Source of the DNA: Rhynochetos jubatus
Lineage: Eukaryota > Chordata > Aves > Eurypygiformes > Rhynochetidae
Direction of reading: 5' to 3'
NCBI GenBank assembly: GCA_027574665.1
Contig: CM050648.1
Location: 63,505,363 to 63,569,362, forward strand
DNA length: 64,000 bases
In this document: positions 13,857-27,700 of the stretch, in pieces
Layout of the letters: the number at the start of each line of letters is the position of its first letter
How positions within the stretch are numbered: the first letter of the stretch is position 1
Program-made: the position numbers and the translations under genes
Notes under the pieces: model-generated
Told to the model about the DNA's origin: nothing
Database searches by the model: none
Seen by the model: the letters and a program-made list of their open reading frames with translations, nothing else

Positions 13857-14357
13857 TTGTATTTTGCTATCATTTCTATAAATACTTTGTCTTTTTTAGG
13901 GAAAGATTTTCCTGGATGTTTTTCTAAGAGGATCAGGCATAATGCTTTTGACCATTTACTGTATACTATTCCATTAACATCCTGTGGAGAAACTCTCCTT
14001 ATATATGTAATTGATGCATTTTATGAGACACAAATCAAAATAGATAGTCAAAAAATAGATACTGTGGAACTCAGGAAGAGCTGCCTGCCTGAGTACTTTG
14101 TTGGCATATTGCCTATAGTTGATAGTGTCAACTCAACATATGGCCCTTCAAATGCACTGATGAATCCTCTTGTGGGAATAAAGTTAGACTTGTCTGTGAC
14201 GTGTTTAAAGTTTCAAAGCCATCCAACAAATAAAGCAAGTTGTAGCTCAGTGAGGAGGAGACCTTACAGGCTTGTGTGCAAACAGTACAACTTTCCACCA
14301 CAACTATTTCCGAGGGACAGTGTGAACACCCTTGCGCAAGAGCAGAGTGATTATTAA
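13857..14357 (+). other. 166-codon ORF, unrecognised
   Basis: This is the longest uninterrupted reading frame in the window that is not part of, or antisense to, CR1. It begins MYFAIISINTLSF and ends EQSDY. A T-rich stretch followed by TTTAG near 13892-13900 could serve as a splice acceptor inside it. I see no domain, signal peptide, zinc-binding pattern or repeat, and no similarity to a family I know. Codon choice is A/T-rich like the surrounding DNA, and it has no recognisable neighbour. In A+T-rich DNA of this length, an ORF of this size is uncommon but can occur by chance, so I do not call it a CDS. Confidence 0.15.
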
Positions 14358-15844
14358 AATAGTTACTACTTGAACACAGCCAAAGTATGTTGATTTAGCT
14401 GGATGAGTACTTAACTTGAAAAAAAGAGTTGTAGGCTTGTTCTGAAGCCGTAGATGTATCCTCAAATTAAGAAGAACTTGAAACAGTGCAGAAAAAAAAA
14501 AAAGGATGGCAGAATTATGCAATTAAAATTCTCGCCTAACCTCCTGAACAAGATCCAACAACCACAGAGTGTCTGAAATTATAAATTCAGTGTTCATATG
14601 TGGCAGTGATAGAGTAAAAGAATTTGTACTAGTTTGGCTTTTCACATAGACATGCAAAACAAACACAGCCTCCATGCCAAGAAGTGAAAGGGTATACTGC
14701 AAAGGACTAGGAAGTCAGAGGCAGCCCTACTGCCTGCTCATCTGAATGAAGTAAAAGGACAGGCACCTGACCCAAAGGGTACAGAAATGTCTGAAATCAT
14801 GACCAGGTCTCCCTTTTTAATGTTGCTGTTGTTAAAGTGAAGCAAACACTGGTGTTGGAGGGTTTTCTCTCCATTATTTTTGCCACCACTTCTAGTGGTT
14901 CTCTCAGACAATGAATAAAACTTGGAAAAGGGCAGTCTGGTGCACAAATGTTCTCCTTATCTTAAAGGGGTCAATGGTCAAAGGTGAAAAAAATTCATAG
15001 AGTAGTTATGATTAAAGGTAGGTTTTTAAATGCTCTTGATAAAGGCTTGTAAAACAGCCAAAAGAGATCCTGCAATTTTAATGTTAAGTGGCTTTTGTAT
15101 TGGAAAAATGCCCAAGGGCCATGTCTAGCACGGTCACTTACAAATGACTGATGGGAGATCAATACAGACAGAGTGGGGATGCAGCTTTGTCGCTGGGATA
15201 TGTAGTTAGTATGTGATTAGCCTTAAGCTGCATTGACTTGGATGTAGATGGGCAGTAAAGTGCTTAGTATCCAGTCAGCATGATACCTGCTGGTATACAA
15301 AAGTTAATGAAAGAGGAAAACTACATTATCGTTAGGCACCCAAAGGGGCTTCCCACACCCATTCGGTGGTTTTAGGAGAAGATCAGCCTGACAATGAGCT
15401 GTGTAGAGCTGCCAGTCCCCACAGCATTAACTCTGAGTTTGGTTTTCCTCTATGACAAGCAATCCCCTAGGACTTGGTAAACCACCTAGTTAAGTTCTAT
15501 GTGCAGTCTTATTATAGGGGAACAAGGAGGCCACTTTGCCTTTCTCAGAGGGATAAAATCCTGTAAAATAGGCATAAATAGAAACTAAAGAGTGGAGAGA
15601 GGAAATTAGGAGGTACATTGAGGCTCCTTTGAACTATTACAGAATTCAGGAAGGTAAGATCCTCTGGCACTGATAACATGTTGCACTAAATCTCCTCTGT
15701 TCCTTATTGTGGGGGTCATTATACTTAATCAGATCCAGAATATCTCACTAGGCTTTTCACTTTTCTTCCCCTCTTGTTCAGCTCTATTGGTAAACAGAGA
15801 TTTTAAAATGCATTTAATTGCATTCTTGCTAAAATATTTTTACC
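14358..15844. other. unique DNA, nothing recognised
   Basis: No repeat or exon was recognised. There is a short A12 run near 14492-14503. Confidence 0.6.
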
Positions 15845-15996
15845 CAGGGATGTGGTAGATTTTCCTGTGACTGGAGGTTTTCAATATGCAATTGGACAGA
15901 GTGCTAGACAATTTAGGCTCCTTTTCCCATTAAAGGTTGGGCCAGACAATCTTTCAAGGTCCCTTCCAACCTGGGCTGTTGTATGATTCAGTGATT
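15845..15996 (+). mobile_element. CR1 LINE, 3' end fragment
   Basis: The last 150 bp of an old, heavily 5'-truncated CR1. It opens with CAGGGATGTGGTAGATTTTC and CTGGAGGTTTTCAATATGCA, the degenerate C-terminal coding end, equivalent to CTGGAGGTGTTCAAG. It continues with GTTGGGCCAGACAATCTTTC and AAGGTCCCTTCCAACCTGGG, the CR1 3' UTR signature. It closes with GTATGATTCAGTGATT, a decayed form of the ATTCTATG tail. The same signature closes the larger CR1 at 42317. No ORF is left. Confidence 0.85.
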
Positions 15997-17384
15997 TTGG
16001 TAAGCAAAGAAATAGCACCTTCTTATTTCACCCATACACATATGCATTATTTTCCAAATACAGACTTAGTGGTGGGGCCATATTTTTAACTTATGTATCT
16101 AAGGTGTGCCCTGATTTGCCTTTCTGGAGGAGTTTCTGTCTACTTTTTTCTATAGGCAGCTCTGTATTGTACCTCTGTTAAACAGCAAAATAGCCTAAAT
16201 TAGATGTTATGAATCCCTCTTGATAAAAAATTATAAACTCCCTCATCTGCTGCTCAAAAGAACAGATGACCACATCACTGAAGAGAGGATGCCCATGAAA
16301 TGGAGAACTAGAAGTTATTCATTGCAAATGTTCTGATTAATATTTATTCCTTTTTTGCTACATGAAAAAGAATAAATCGCTCTCTCAAAAAGCATCACCT
16401 ATGCTATCCTCGGTGACCTCCTACCCCACTACTCATAGTATTAAAAGGCTTGCTTCAATTTTAGTCGCACGGTGTAAACTGAAATTATTTCATGGCTAAC
16501 CTGATGTTTCCAGGGCCATGGTGAAGCCAGAAATCTGTGGCCTAGGGCCATCACATGCCTTTCTAATGGACCTTCAGTACACAGTTAATTACAGAGAGAA
16601 TTTGGGTATCCAGCTGTCAAAAGCCACTGTAGCACAGCATCAGTCAGAAAGGCTCCTCACTCAGCATCTCTGCTGCATTCAAACCTGGACACCCTTGCAG
16701 GATTCCCACTCAAAGTGGAGGTGACCCAGAAGGCTTAATGTTGGACAGTGAATGCATGAAATTTGGGGCCTTTATAACAACATGCATCTAAAATCATTAC
16801 ACCCCTTATTAGCAAACGATAGTGCACACATCATCAGCTAATTAAAGTTGGGCCAAACTACTAATGGAGCCATAACCTGGGTCATTGATTCCCAAAGCAT
16901 TTGTTCTTTTACTAAACTAAAGGAGAAGCTCTGTAGTTCAAACAAGGCAAAATTCCTGCTACATTTAGTCTATCTTTTTTAACTGTCTGAACTCACTGTT
17001 GACTAAAGCTCTTATGAACTGAGTTAGTAACTCAGCTTTTACAGTTGTGGTTATTTCTTGCCTGGTTTATTGCTCTTAAGTGAAATGTAAAAACCATTAT
17101 TTATTAATATTTACAAGAAGGAGACATAATTTATTCTCCAAAGAATCTATACAAACAAAGACAAAACAATCTATTCTTCGAATTACTTTGTACAGCTTAT
17201 CAAAACTGAATAATTTGCCCAGGCAAGATTTGACTACTTATCAAAAAAGGAATGGTTGTCCAATCATTTTCCAGTAGGAACAGTAACATGTCTTTTGAAG
17301 TGTTTTGTTAAATGTCCAGTCAGCTAACACACAAGAGGAAATATACAGTCACAGCTGAGGCCTTCAACTCAACATTTCCAGGTT
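15997..17384. other. unique DNA, nothing recognised
   Basis: No repeat, exon or structured RNA was recognised. Confidence 0.6.
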
Positions 17385-17490
17385 CACAAGTCCCAGACCT
17401 GTGACACATTTCCTTTGTGACCCTGGACAAGATACTTAATCTCCCAGTCTTCCAGCTACATAACAGCTAATACATTCGTTGTCTTTACTG
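17385..17490 (+). mobile_element. MIR-like SINE relic
   Basis: The core reads TTTGTGACCCTGGACAAGAT followed by ACTTAATCTC, close to the MIR core TGTGACCTTGGGCAAGTTACTTAACCTC. It is preceded by CCAGACCTGTGACACATTTC, which sits where MIR has its variable TCTGCCACTTACTAG segment, and followed by CCAGTCTTCCAGCTACATAA in the place of the CCTCAGTTTCC/TCTGTAAAATGG block. The tRNA-derived head is not recognisable. Short and diverged. Confidence 0.5.
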
Positions 17491-19624
17491 CTGTAGGCTT
17501 CAGAACAAGAACAGTGTCCAATTACAAATATGTTCAGTGCTGGATATGATGGAGAGGCATTGATAGTTGAGGCCTCAGAAAGCTTCTCTAAGAAAAAGCA
17601 ATCAGAAATTACAAATTGTGGTTTTGGCATGTAGTTTTCTGACTGTGTTTCTGTAGTCTTACCCAGACCTTTCTTTCATGTGAAATCTGCTATACCCTGC
17701 AAGGTTACGAGGGCAGGTAACACTCAACCAAAGGTCTGTTTCCCTCTCCAGAGGTCTCTGGATGTATTTGAGAACCATGATGATATGACCTTCCAGAAAT
17801 TCATAGCTTTTGGAATAGTCCTGAATCTTTGTCCCTCTGACACAATGACGGAGAATTATTAATTTGGCCCTTAACTTCCATGGAAAGTATTCAATTTGTT
17901 TGCATGGTCATATATTTACCACACCAAGACTTTGTCTCCTGGAAATACAATGCTTGCCAATGAGTTGTTTCTCATGACCTGAGAAGCTAAGCGATGTCTA
18001 ATATTGATCAGTGGTTCATACATTAATGGAAGTAGCTAAATTGAAAAAGATCCTCTTTATACACACTGTGGCAAATTGTATCTGTTTGACTGGAGAGGGC
18101 AACCTTTTATTGAACTGCATAGTGGTTTGCTTTTAGTTGAGTTTATTCATTTCTACAAAGGATTTTCCCCTTTCTGAATTGTTTTGCAAAAGAAGTGTTT
18201 TTTCTCTCTCTGCTGACCACATGTAGTACATACCTATCTTAATAATGACTCTCAATTTACCTTCAATCACCCCCATGATGTAGGAAAAGTCAATTTGCAT
18301 TTCCTAAGTCAATGAAGTACAGTGAAAAAGGCCACTAGTTTATTTCTACCAACAGGCAGGATTCTTACACACTTTTCTAGACGTTTTGCCAGGGCCGAGG
18401 CTGCAGCAGGTTTATTTATACCGCTTTTCACCAGGTGATACCCACTTCTGAAGTAATGTTCCCTTCCTTGGGCCCAGGAAATATTGCCTCGGGAATATTT
18501 GTACAAATCAGAAAATGCACCAGTCTCAGCCTGTTTCTTCCAGACTCCATATCTCTTACCTGTGACTGACTATTTTACATCGGTGTGCCTATATCACCTA
18601 TGTCCTTGCTCCACTTTCTTCCACTTTACTAACCAGGGTCAATAAGGTGGTTGAAAGGAAGACAATAAGCAGGCCTTATGGGACAGGGCTAAGGATAGCC
18701 CTTTATGTAGTCTGGGTGAGAAGGAGCCAGGTGAACTTGACATTACAAAATAGCCACAGGAAGCTATAAGCTTTGCTTATGAAGGGACACAACAAATGGA
18801 GTTTGTGCAAATTAAGCTTAAGGTGAGATGACAGAGCAGTTCTATTGCTCAGGAAATGACTGCACTATGGTTGGCATCAGTCATTGCCTCCCAGTCCCAT
18901 CTCTGAAAGATCCCAACATCTTATATTTATTTACCAACACAAATTACATTGGCAGTCAGTCACTTCAAGCAATCTGCCTGGTCTGGTACAGCCAAGCATA
19001 CAAGGTTTTAACAAAGAAAAATAAAAGATCTGTTCTTTCTATTCAGAGGGTAACAGATATAGCATAGCCCAGCTCTTGGCCAGCCAGCTGGCACCGAATT
19101 ACATCACACTTTTAAAAAAACCCTCCCCATTTCATCAGTAGTTTCAATGGGACTAACTGTTACAGAAAACAATTATTGGCAGTATGGTATCTTTATTTCA
19201 GCTAGACTGAATCTCTTTCTGTCTCTAACACATTTTTTGACACAGCACTGAAATGTGATGAACTGAAGTGAAGACGTATCTCTGCTGTGGTCAAGCCGTG
19301 TTCTCCTCATTTTGTTTTGATTCTAAATAAAAGAAGCCGCAGATAAAATGTCCTATTGTGGATTTGGTCAAGAAGAAAGCAACGGAAGCAAGTAGAAAGG
19401 TGTTCTTTGTTCTATAGGGCTTATTTCCATAAATTTTTCATTTGGTATATTTGGTAAACTTCCATTAACATTCATTTTCTCTGTCCCATGCAGAATTACT
19501 GCCTAGTCATCCCACAGAATAAGTAAATAAGAAAGAATTATTATGGTTCATAATGTAGGTGTATTTAAGAAAATAGGTAATTGTTGAGTTTCAAGGACAC
19601 CTGAATCCTAAAAAAGTAAGGTAC
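17491..19624. other. unique DNA, nothing recognised
   Basis: No repeat or exon was recognised. Short ORFs here have no familiar features. Confidence 0.6.
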
Positions 19625-19772
19625 CTAGGGGCAGCATGGTGCAAGGGATTCAGCTTGGGGCAAGGACACCTTCTTAAGCAAGTTATTTAAAATGTTAGCT
19701 TTCAATTTCCCTATCAGTAAAATGTGTTAATGATCTGTACCAAATGAATGTTGTGAGGGTTGTGAGTCAAGG
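19625..19772 (+). mobile_element. MIR-like SINE relic (best preserved)
   Basis: Several MIR landmarks occur in order. GGCAGCATGGTGCAAGGGAT and TCAGCTTGGGG sit where MIR has its head. TTAAGCAAGTTATTTAAAAT matches the GGGCAAGTTACTTAAC core, and TTCAATTTCCCTATCAGTAA plus AATGTGTTAATGAT matches the CAGTTTCCTCATCTGTAAAATGGGGATAATGAT stretch. TGTTGTGAGGGTTGTGAG matches the downstream GGGTTGTTGTGAGG. About 50 bp are missing between head and core. MIR is a tRNA-derived, L2-mobilised SINE of early amniotes and is inactive in birds. I infer an insertion that predates birds. Confidence 0.65.
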
Positions 19773-22700
19773 AGCCAGTTTCTTGACTCTGCACTTGCTG
19801 GCTGGCCCTGTGGACATCAGAACTTCTTCCCTTTAGAAGAAATATTTGGCTCAACACACACACAGTGGCTCAAATCCACAAAGCATGGAACTTCATGCAG
19901 ATCAAAATGACAGCCACTTCTTAACATGAGATGTGGGGTTTGTTGTATGTTGTCAAGCAAGGCTCATCTCACAGTCACATCTCATTACTTCCATAGCCTC
20001 TTTCGCAAAGCACTTCATCCTCTGCAGCTAGTAGGTACTGGCTCAGTTCAAAAGGTTAAACTGTTGTTTCCAAAGGATCCAGAAGAACAAGTCTTGACGA
20101 GGAAGAGAGCTGCAACACCCTAATAAATCATACGCACCACTCGGTCGTGGGACTTGCAAAGTACAAAATTAAATTGTGTTCATGTTGGCCTGTGCTGATT
20201 CACAGAAATGCAATATGGGAATCATTGTTTTAATCAAATCACACATGTTAGGCCTTTTTGTAAAATAAAAACTAGGGAGGGTTGTACAGACTAGGAATAA
20301 ATACTAAGGAAAAGAGAGTGGTCTGTGGAAATCAATCTCTCCTTTATATACTCCCAAATTATACTCATAAAGAAGAGGCCTCCAGCATCTCTGTCAGTCA
20401 CGATAAAGCTATCACTCTGAGATTTATTACAGGTTCTCTGTGTGTGTTTTCAATGGAAAACATCCTACAGGTGTGCTTGCATTACTACCAGAGATATATG
20501 AAGATTAATTACTTGTCTGAGTGCTCAAATTCATTGACATATTTTCAAAGATTTAACTTGCATTCAAAGTCATGCCCTAAAAAATAGGGGACTAGCTGGA
20601 AAAGTCAGAATGGGAATAAAATACTTTCAAGGATCAAAGAATAATCACCATTTCACTCTTAGACAGAGGAATGTAGCCTGAGCTTTCTCCCTGGTGCATT
20701 AAGGAAGCTCTGTGAAGTGCATTTGATATCTTTTAACAAAATTCAAATTCTGTTTTTTTCACTTTGGCTTCCCTCCAGAAAGTTTTGTGTGTGTGTACCA
20801 AAAGCCTTATTTCCTAAAATGTTTAGGGTCCTTACCTGGGACAGCAGCAGTCCCACGCTATTCAGTCTACAGAGAGGCAGAACTGGGCTTTTCGGCAATA
20901 TAACTATTGCAGCTGTCAATCTACAGTGCCGATTTAGATTATTTTTCTTTGCAAGGTAAAAGTGTGTGCTGTTAGATTTCCTAGGATGGTCTCTCTCACT
21001 GACCCCACAAGAGCAGGTAGAAACTGGAGTGCCCTGTGTTGGAGAAAGGCTAGTAGAGACAAGATCTCACATCTGAAGGGCAATAAAAGCATCCACACCC
21101 AAGCTGTTCCTGGGAACAGAGACTGGGCCTGCTAGAGCTGAGGAGTAAACTTGCTAGGAAAGGAGAAATATTTAAGGTCCACTTTGCCATGGGGCCAGAC
21201 ACATAAGATAGTAATCAGCTTTGCTGTAAAAAAGGCTGCTGTGAGTTTTAAATCCACCATCTTGACAAACATCCCCTAAATAAGTTGCAGCAGTCCAAAT
21301 GTATTGGTCCTGTCATGAGAACTGAAGGTAGACCAAGAAAGGATTTTGATTTACTGCTTTTCAAGGTCTTAGATGAACAAATACAGAGTAGTGCTTCTTA
21401 TTTATATTCTTGCAATTGATGCTAAAGTAGCACTTAGGCAATGAAGTATATAGGTTGCAATTGAAAAAGGAGAAACATAATCCCTAAACATTGTATATCT
21501 TTGTCCAAGTAAAGAAATGAAAAATCTAACCAATACAGTCCAAAGTCTCTGGATCTTATTCAGCAGAAAATCAAACTTTCTGAGGGCTGAATCAGTGTTA
21601 GGGTGGGAGTGGCATTTCCCTGATGAGAGAAACAAAAGAGGGCCCACTGCAAAAGAAGGCACATGTACTTGTCCCATCACCACCTTTCCCCTCCTTTTTG
21701 CCTCTCCTGCCAGGGTCTGAGTCTTCTCACCCACCAGGTCCTCTCAAAATTGCACAATTAAACACGCTCCCTCTCTCCTAATCAAATAATCAGTACATTT
21801 GTATCGGTGGGGAAAGACACTCACAAAGTCAAAGAGACAAGAATGAAAGTCTGCAAGACAACCAGTTTAATTTGAAGGATATTTTAACACTGGACAAAAG
21901 AAATGAAATATGAGGGAAATGAGAATTCCTAACAAAACCTCTCTAGGTAAGCTGAGAGCCAGCAACTCTTCAGTTCCACTATTAGTCTACTTTTTTCTTT
22001 CATTACCTTCAAGATTTCACGATTTATTTCAAAAAAGGATGATTGGCCTTTATACGAGATGCCAGAGTAGTTTTTTCCAAGAGTAACAGCAGAAGACATT
22101 TTAAAATAGGACTACACAAGACAGAAAAGTTATGAGTAAGCTTTAGGCATTTTCTGGATCATGCACGGCCTTTGTCTGCCTGAAAGCCTCTTCTGCCCGT
22201 GCAGCCCCAGCTGGCTGCATTTTCAGTTTTCTTTCTCCTGCTACCACCTGCTACTTGTTGCTATTACCACTGCCTACTCTTTTACCCAGGAAGACACAGA
22301 AGAGGGACATTCTCTAAAACACAAGGTTCTTTAACTGTTCAACTCAGCCTTTACAATTCTGAGAATTCTAGGAGGTATCTGGAGTTAGTTTTCATTTAGC
22401 AGGCTGATTGTTTCCCTTTAATGAAGAAAGTTTAAAGTCTTCAGAAAAAAATGATTAAATCCAGAAAGGCATTATCTGGCAGCAGCCAGCCCATCAGATT
22501 TCAAATAATGACTCCAAAGCCAAATCTGTTAGGACAAAAATTGAACATGAAAATTGCTGATCAAGGCTTATTGTCATGGCACTGCTGTCAGTATTGACAA
22601 AACTCAAAACCAAAACAGACAGACAACAGCTTTGCAAGACAAGATGACAGTCATCTGGCAGCTAATCCATGAAGTCAGCAGGTAAATCCAACAGGCTAAA

Positions 22701-24689
22701 TCTCATCATCCATTTGTGGGTTAAAATGACACAAGAATAAATGTGAACTCTTACTGAATACAATGGGCAGGTTTTGATCCTTCCAAATGGATTATGCAAA
22801 AATTCAGATCTTATTCAACAAATCAGCCCTCTGTACTATTAAATCACAAGTGCACATTTTAATGTCAAAAAGCCAAGTTTTTTTGCAAGTGTTGAGAGTT
22901 TCTCAACTTCAATCCAGCAAGTGCAAGCTTTCCCTGTAATACTCCCTGCAGTATTTCCTGTTATCGAAGGATGAGGCTGGCCCTAGAGGACACAATGGAT
23001 TCTTCCAAATGCAGTATCTAGAGTTGCTTTTTTGCTAACTACATAAAATTTGCTACGTTCATGCACAGATCTTTGGCCAGTACAGTATATTTCAACAAAA
23101 GAAAATCAAACATCCATGTTCAGCTTCCTTGCCTAGTCTCATTACTGTTTAAAAAATAAAAAATTTAGGAAAAACTTTTTTTATGTAACGTGTTACACAA
23201 TTTTTGACAACATTCCATTCAGCTTCACTGTTTTGCCCATGCACTAAATTCTTTTGTCGGTGTGGATCTTTCACATAGCAAAAGGGAAGGAAAATGTTTG
23301 TCAAATTGGAAAATTTGGTTTTAAAAACTAGACATTAGCAGAGCTGCTCCAGGGAAGATTGAGGATCTAGTATTGACAAACATACATGTTTATAAACCAA
23401 GACAAACCAAGACACTGACCTAAAATCAGACTTTAAAAGCAATAGACTTTTCTTGTTGTGTGTGATTGAAACTTTTACATTTCATGGCACCAAGCTTCTT
23501 CACCATCATGAGTTTAGAAACATCACGTTTTTTAATGAAAACCAATCTTTTCAGGTAACTAAGTTAAAACAATTAGGTCTTTAAGAAAAAACATAATTTA
23601 TCACAAAATGAGTGATAATGTCACAAGGTTGTAAAAATCTGAAACCATATTAACGTTATGTTTCAATAATTTCTATCTCAAGCTGAAATTTGATATTCCT
23701 TTAATAAAGTAAAGGGTAACTGGGTTTATAGTAGTTTAGGAGTTTCTGTATTGGCAAGATAAGGCTATACTATATTCCCATATTTTTAAAATCACTTTGG
23801 TTAAGGCAATAAAGCATCATCCAAAAATATACAATAATTTATTACTGTCTATTGCAGATTGTGACACAAGAATACATGTATTTTTCTAACTGGGTTAAAA
23901 AAACAACAACCAAACAAATAAAAAAATAAAAACAAGAAGGCTCTGCAAAGAGAGAAGCTAGATATGAAGAATGAATTTTGAATTCAACTGTCCAAGAATT
24001 CACTGCAAACACAGTACAATCTCCTTGTACACAAAATGAAATCATATTAACCAAAAAGATGAGAATGACTAAATTGCAAAATAATTTCAAATTTTATAGA
24101 AGAATTAGGTTTATTACAGTATGGAATATGTCAGTGACTTTGTTTACAGGTAATCTAAATTGTCCCTTCCTCTGAAAGTCTAAAAATATGTACTAATAAG
24201 TTCAACTTTGAGGAACTTGGAAGGGAATCTCATGCTTCATTGATTGTAAAGGAATTTATATCCCAAATATTTTTATTTGATAAACTGATTAAGTAAAAAT
24301 TCAAGAGCTTTTTTTTTTTCTTTCTGGAATGAGACCAGTAACAGTAATAAGAAAAGCTCTAATTCTTTGAGATTAAGTCAAGAATTCCAGATATACTTTA
24401 CACATCATATCAAAAGACATCTAAATACTGCTGGTCAAAAGTCAAAACTAGACATTTTCTGATAACAGAATCTTAACTTCTAGCAAGATAAAGCCAGTTG
24501 CCTTTGCTTCCTAGTGTTATTCAAATAAAAAAACCCTACCTGATCTCACACGCCTTCACCAGACGATGTTTCCTCTGAATTTTTAATTTCAGTGGAAGTT
24601 TTCCTGAATATGAATTGCAACAACAGACCAACAGATATGAAACACTTTCTCCGGCTATCTCTTATAGCAAACAGCTGCATCTTGTCTAA
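19773..24689. other. unique A+T-rich DNA, nothing recognised
   Basis: No gene or dispersed repeat was recognised. A small near-palindrome, TGTAAC-GT-GTTACA, lies near 23186-23199. An A-rich tract with CAACAACCAAAC lies near 23896-23935. Confidence 0.55.
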
Positions 24690-24752
24690 TACATTGTAAC
24701 CCTGAAGGACAAAGACTGTTACTCCATTACATGTTTATAAACTGCCTCCCTT
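24690..24752 (+). mobile_element. MIR/L2-type 3' tail fragment
   Basis: ACATTGTAACCCTGAAGGAC followed by AAAGACTGTTACTCCATTAC and ATGTTTATAAACTGCCT resembles the tail pattern TGTAAACTCTTTGGGGCAGG, GACTGTCTTTTGTTCTGTGT, TTGTACAGCGCCTAGCAC. It is short and diverged, with the same orientation and order of blocks as the copies at 5801 and 42421. Confidence 0.35.
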
Positions 24753-27700
24753 AATAAAATCCAGGTCAACATGCCACAGCAATACTTACACTATTTTTTT
24801 TACATATGTATATTTTTGCTTCCAATCCTGGGAAATGCAGAAAATACATTATAATGTTTACCAAATTCATATTGATTAGAGTTCAAAGTGGATTTTGCAT
24901 TCTATTCAGCCCATCAATAATCAATTCTACATTGTGCATAAAGGAAACACACAAATATAAGAAGGTAAAGCATAATCTGTAAAATATATCTGAGATTCTT
25001 TTTTTTCTCCTCAAATTCCACTTCTTTACCTGGGAGCTGATATTGCTAGGAGGAAAAAACCCCACAAATAATTGATCATTTCCTATTTGAATTGCAATCT
25101 AGGGGTGGAGAAAATATTTGGAGATATGCTGTGGGCAAGCACAGTCTCTGCTTAATCACAGTTATTTCTTGACTGTATAAATCAAGCGTGAAGTATAAAA
25201 ACCCTTGAAATATAGATGCTTTGGAATGATTTGGTATGCATAAGGGTCTGCCTTCCTGACCAAGCCAAGACTGTGGCATGTTTTTTTTAAAGAATCTAAG
25301 CTTAATCACAGACTTTACTATTTGCGTTTCATAATGTTTGCTGCCTTCTTTCACTTTCTTTTGCATGAGAATACAGCAGCGTTTATACAAGTCAACACAT
25401 TTTAAAAGCCCTTTCAAGAAACAGCATCCATCTTATAATATTTCTTCCCCTCATGGGTCCAAGAAGGTAGAAAGAACCTACAGTGTCCATGATGTCACCT
25501 GATGAAACCGTTATAACACACATGGAAACCATGGCAAATAGGCAATGTGAAAACCTGTACACAGCAGGACGTAGAGTAGACAAGTAATATTACTGAGTCA
25601 TTGGGAAATGTATGTTTCAAGCACTTGGAAACTGTTGTTGCATATAACAGCATCACTGGTTCTAAAGTCACAGACACACTAACAAAAAAATAATTTTTAA
25701 ATTTCCATCCCCTCAAAGAATCATGTTGTTAAGGCTGGGTCTGTACCTACTGATTCAAGCTTGGATAATGATCTCAGGCACTACAGTGTTCATAGATCTA
25801 CACTGGTGAACCGTTAGAACATTATCTTGATATCAGTGTGGCCTCTCCCAAGTGGCCAGAATCTCTCTTAGCTTTCTCCAGGCATGGTTTGCTCTCCAAG
25901 GACCACGAGCCATAGTTTACCTGAAGAACCCAGGTTCACTATCAGTCACTGAGGCCACGGGAGCTGGCCTCCATGGCAAAGAATATTCATAAATGTGTCC
26001 AATTTACTAGACTAGACATAATCTATTCACTCTAGACCAGAAAGAAATTTTGTTTCTGTAGTATTTCTTGTCTTGACCTGAACCCTAGCAGTTTTGCATG
26101 TTATGGACTCAAGCCCAACCCCTCATAACTTGTGCACACAGCCATTGGCAAACGATGTCTATGAAGAAAGGCATGGTAGCAGCACACAGCTCATACATGC
26201 CTCTTTGCAGAGAGTTGAAAGAAAAAGTGCCATGACAATTGTCCCTTTTTCACACTTCTTGCTCCAGTTATTTCTGGCCTTTGTTAGGATCCAGGACAGG
26301 TTCAATTACACAGCAGAACCAAAGCAGCTTGGAGATTGGAACAGTTCACAGCATTTAACGTGTTTTGTACCTGCTTGTGGAGTTGCTGTAGTACCTGTGG
26401 ATCTAGCCCAACTCCATGGAGTCTTGCAGTTTTAAATCCGTAGATTCTGCATCAAGGTAATTGATCAAAATAAATAAAAAATAATAACAATAATTTTAAA
26501 AATTATTGACATGAAAATTGCAGTACTTTTAAATTATCTTTACACAATAGGGCTGGCATTAGTACAGCAAGACTAAAATTTAGACATATATACCCACACA
26601 TTTTAAATGAGGGATGCAGGGCAACTTATGTTATCTGAGGATTTTGATGATTTCATTTGGATCTTATATGTTTTCATGTTAAGCACTGACAACCATTTTA
26701 GCTACAAAACTAGACTTACTTAGCCATGGAAATCTGGAGGAGGAAGATTTCTGAGCCTGATGTTGGTCAGGGTTTCAGTGGGGTGACATCACTGTGTATC
26801 AGGTGAGGAGCTTGACTAACAGTTTAAAAGAATGGCATAAAATAAAAAGAGGGAAAAAAGCAAAATGTTAGTCAAGGTTACATGAACTCTTGCTACTATT
26901 CTTCTGTTAATGAATGTAGAGAATGCTTTTCTTAATGATGAAGTAACTTGTGACTAGCCCGAATTTTGCAAATGAAATCAGTATTACTCCTGATATGCAA
27001 TAAAGAAACTTGCTGATAGTAGTAGTATGAAAGGAGAAGCAGCAGGAAAGGAAAAGAAATTGCATAATTTGTAGGGATTCAAAACATACATCAGGGTTTA
27101 ATATCTGCAACTGCAGTGCAGATGCAGATGCAGCATTTAAAATTTAAACAAATACTACAGAGGCTTCTAGGTATGTTACAGTCTGTAGTTATTTTGCACA
27201 CATTTCTCCATGCTCTCAAAGAGTAAAAAAAAGTTATTTAAAAGAATCAAAACTTCACATAAACAGAACACAACTGCTTCATCACTCATCTCTGCAGCAG
27301 TGGCATATTTCCCTTGAGTGTTTCAAAGTCATAGGAACAAGGTAACTCCATGAGGCAGTGTATTTTATTGGTCAGCCATGTATAGTATATATCTACACAC
27401 CCTGCTTCAGACACAGAGATGCTGGTGGTGACCAGCCTCTAGTTCTGTCACGAGGAAGAAGAGAGCTTCTCATTTTTCTGCCCTCTTCTGAATGTGAAGT
27501 ACAAATTGGCCACTCTGTTCAACATAACAACTGTCCTTTTTTTTTTTTTTTTTTAAGTTATTGAAACTGAGTATGTGTGTGTGTGTCCATCTAAATATCT
27601 ATCACCTACACCGATCAGTATCAGTCAGGGAATTAGAAATTGTTGTGGTGGGAGTATTTAGAAAGCTGATAAATCAACTTTAAAATAAAACTTTAGTAGA

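Noticed and set aside
21402-21734. 110-codon minus-strand ORF
   Set aside because: No family resemblance and an overlapping plus-strand ORF. Treated as chance.
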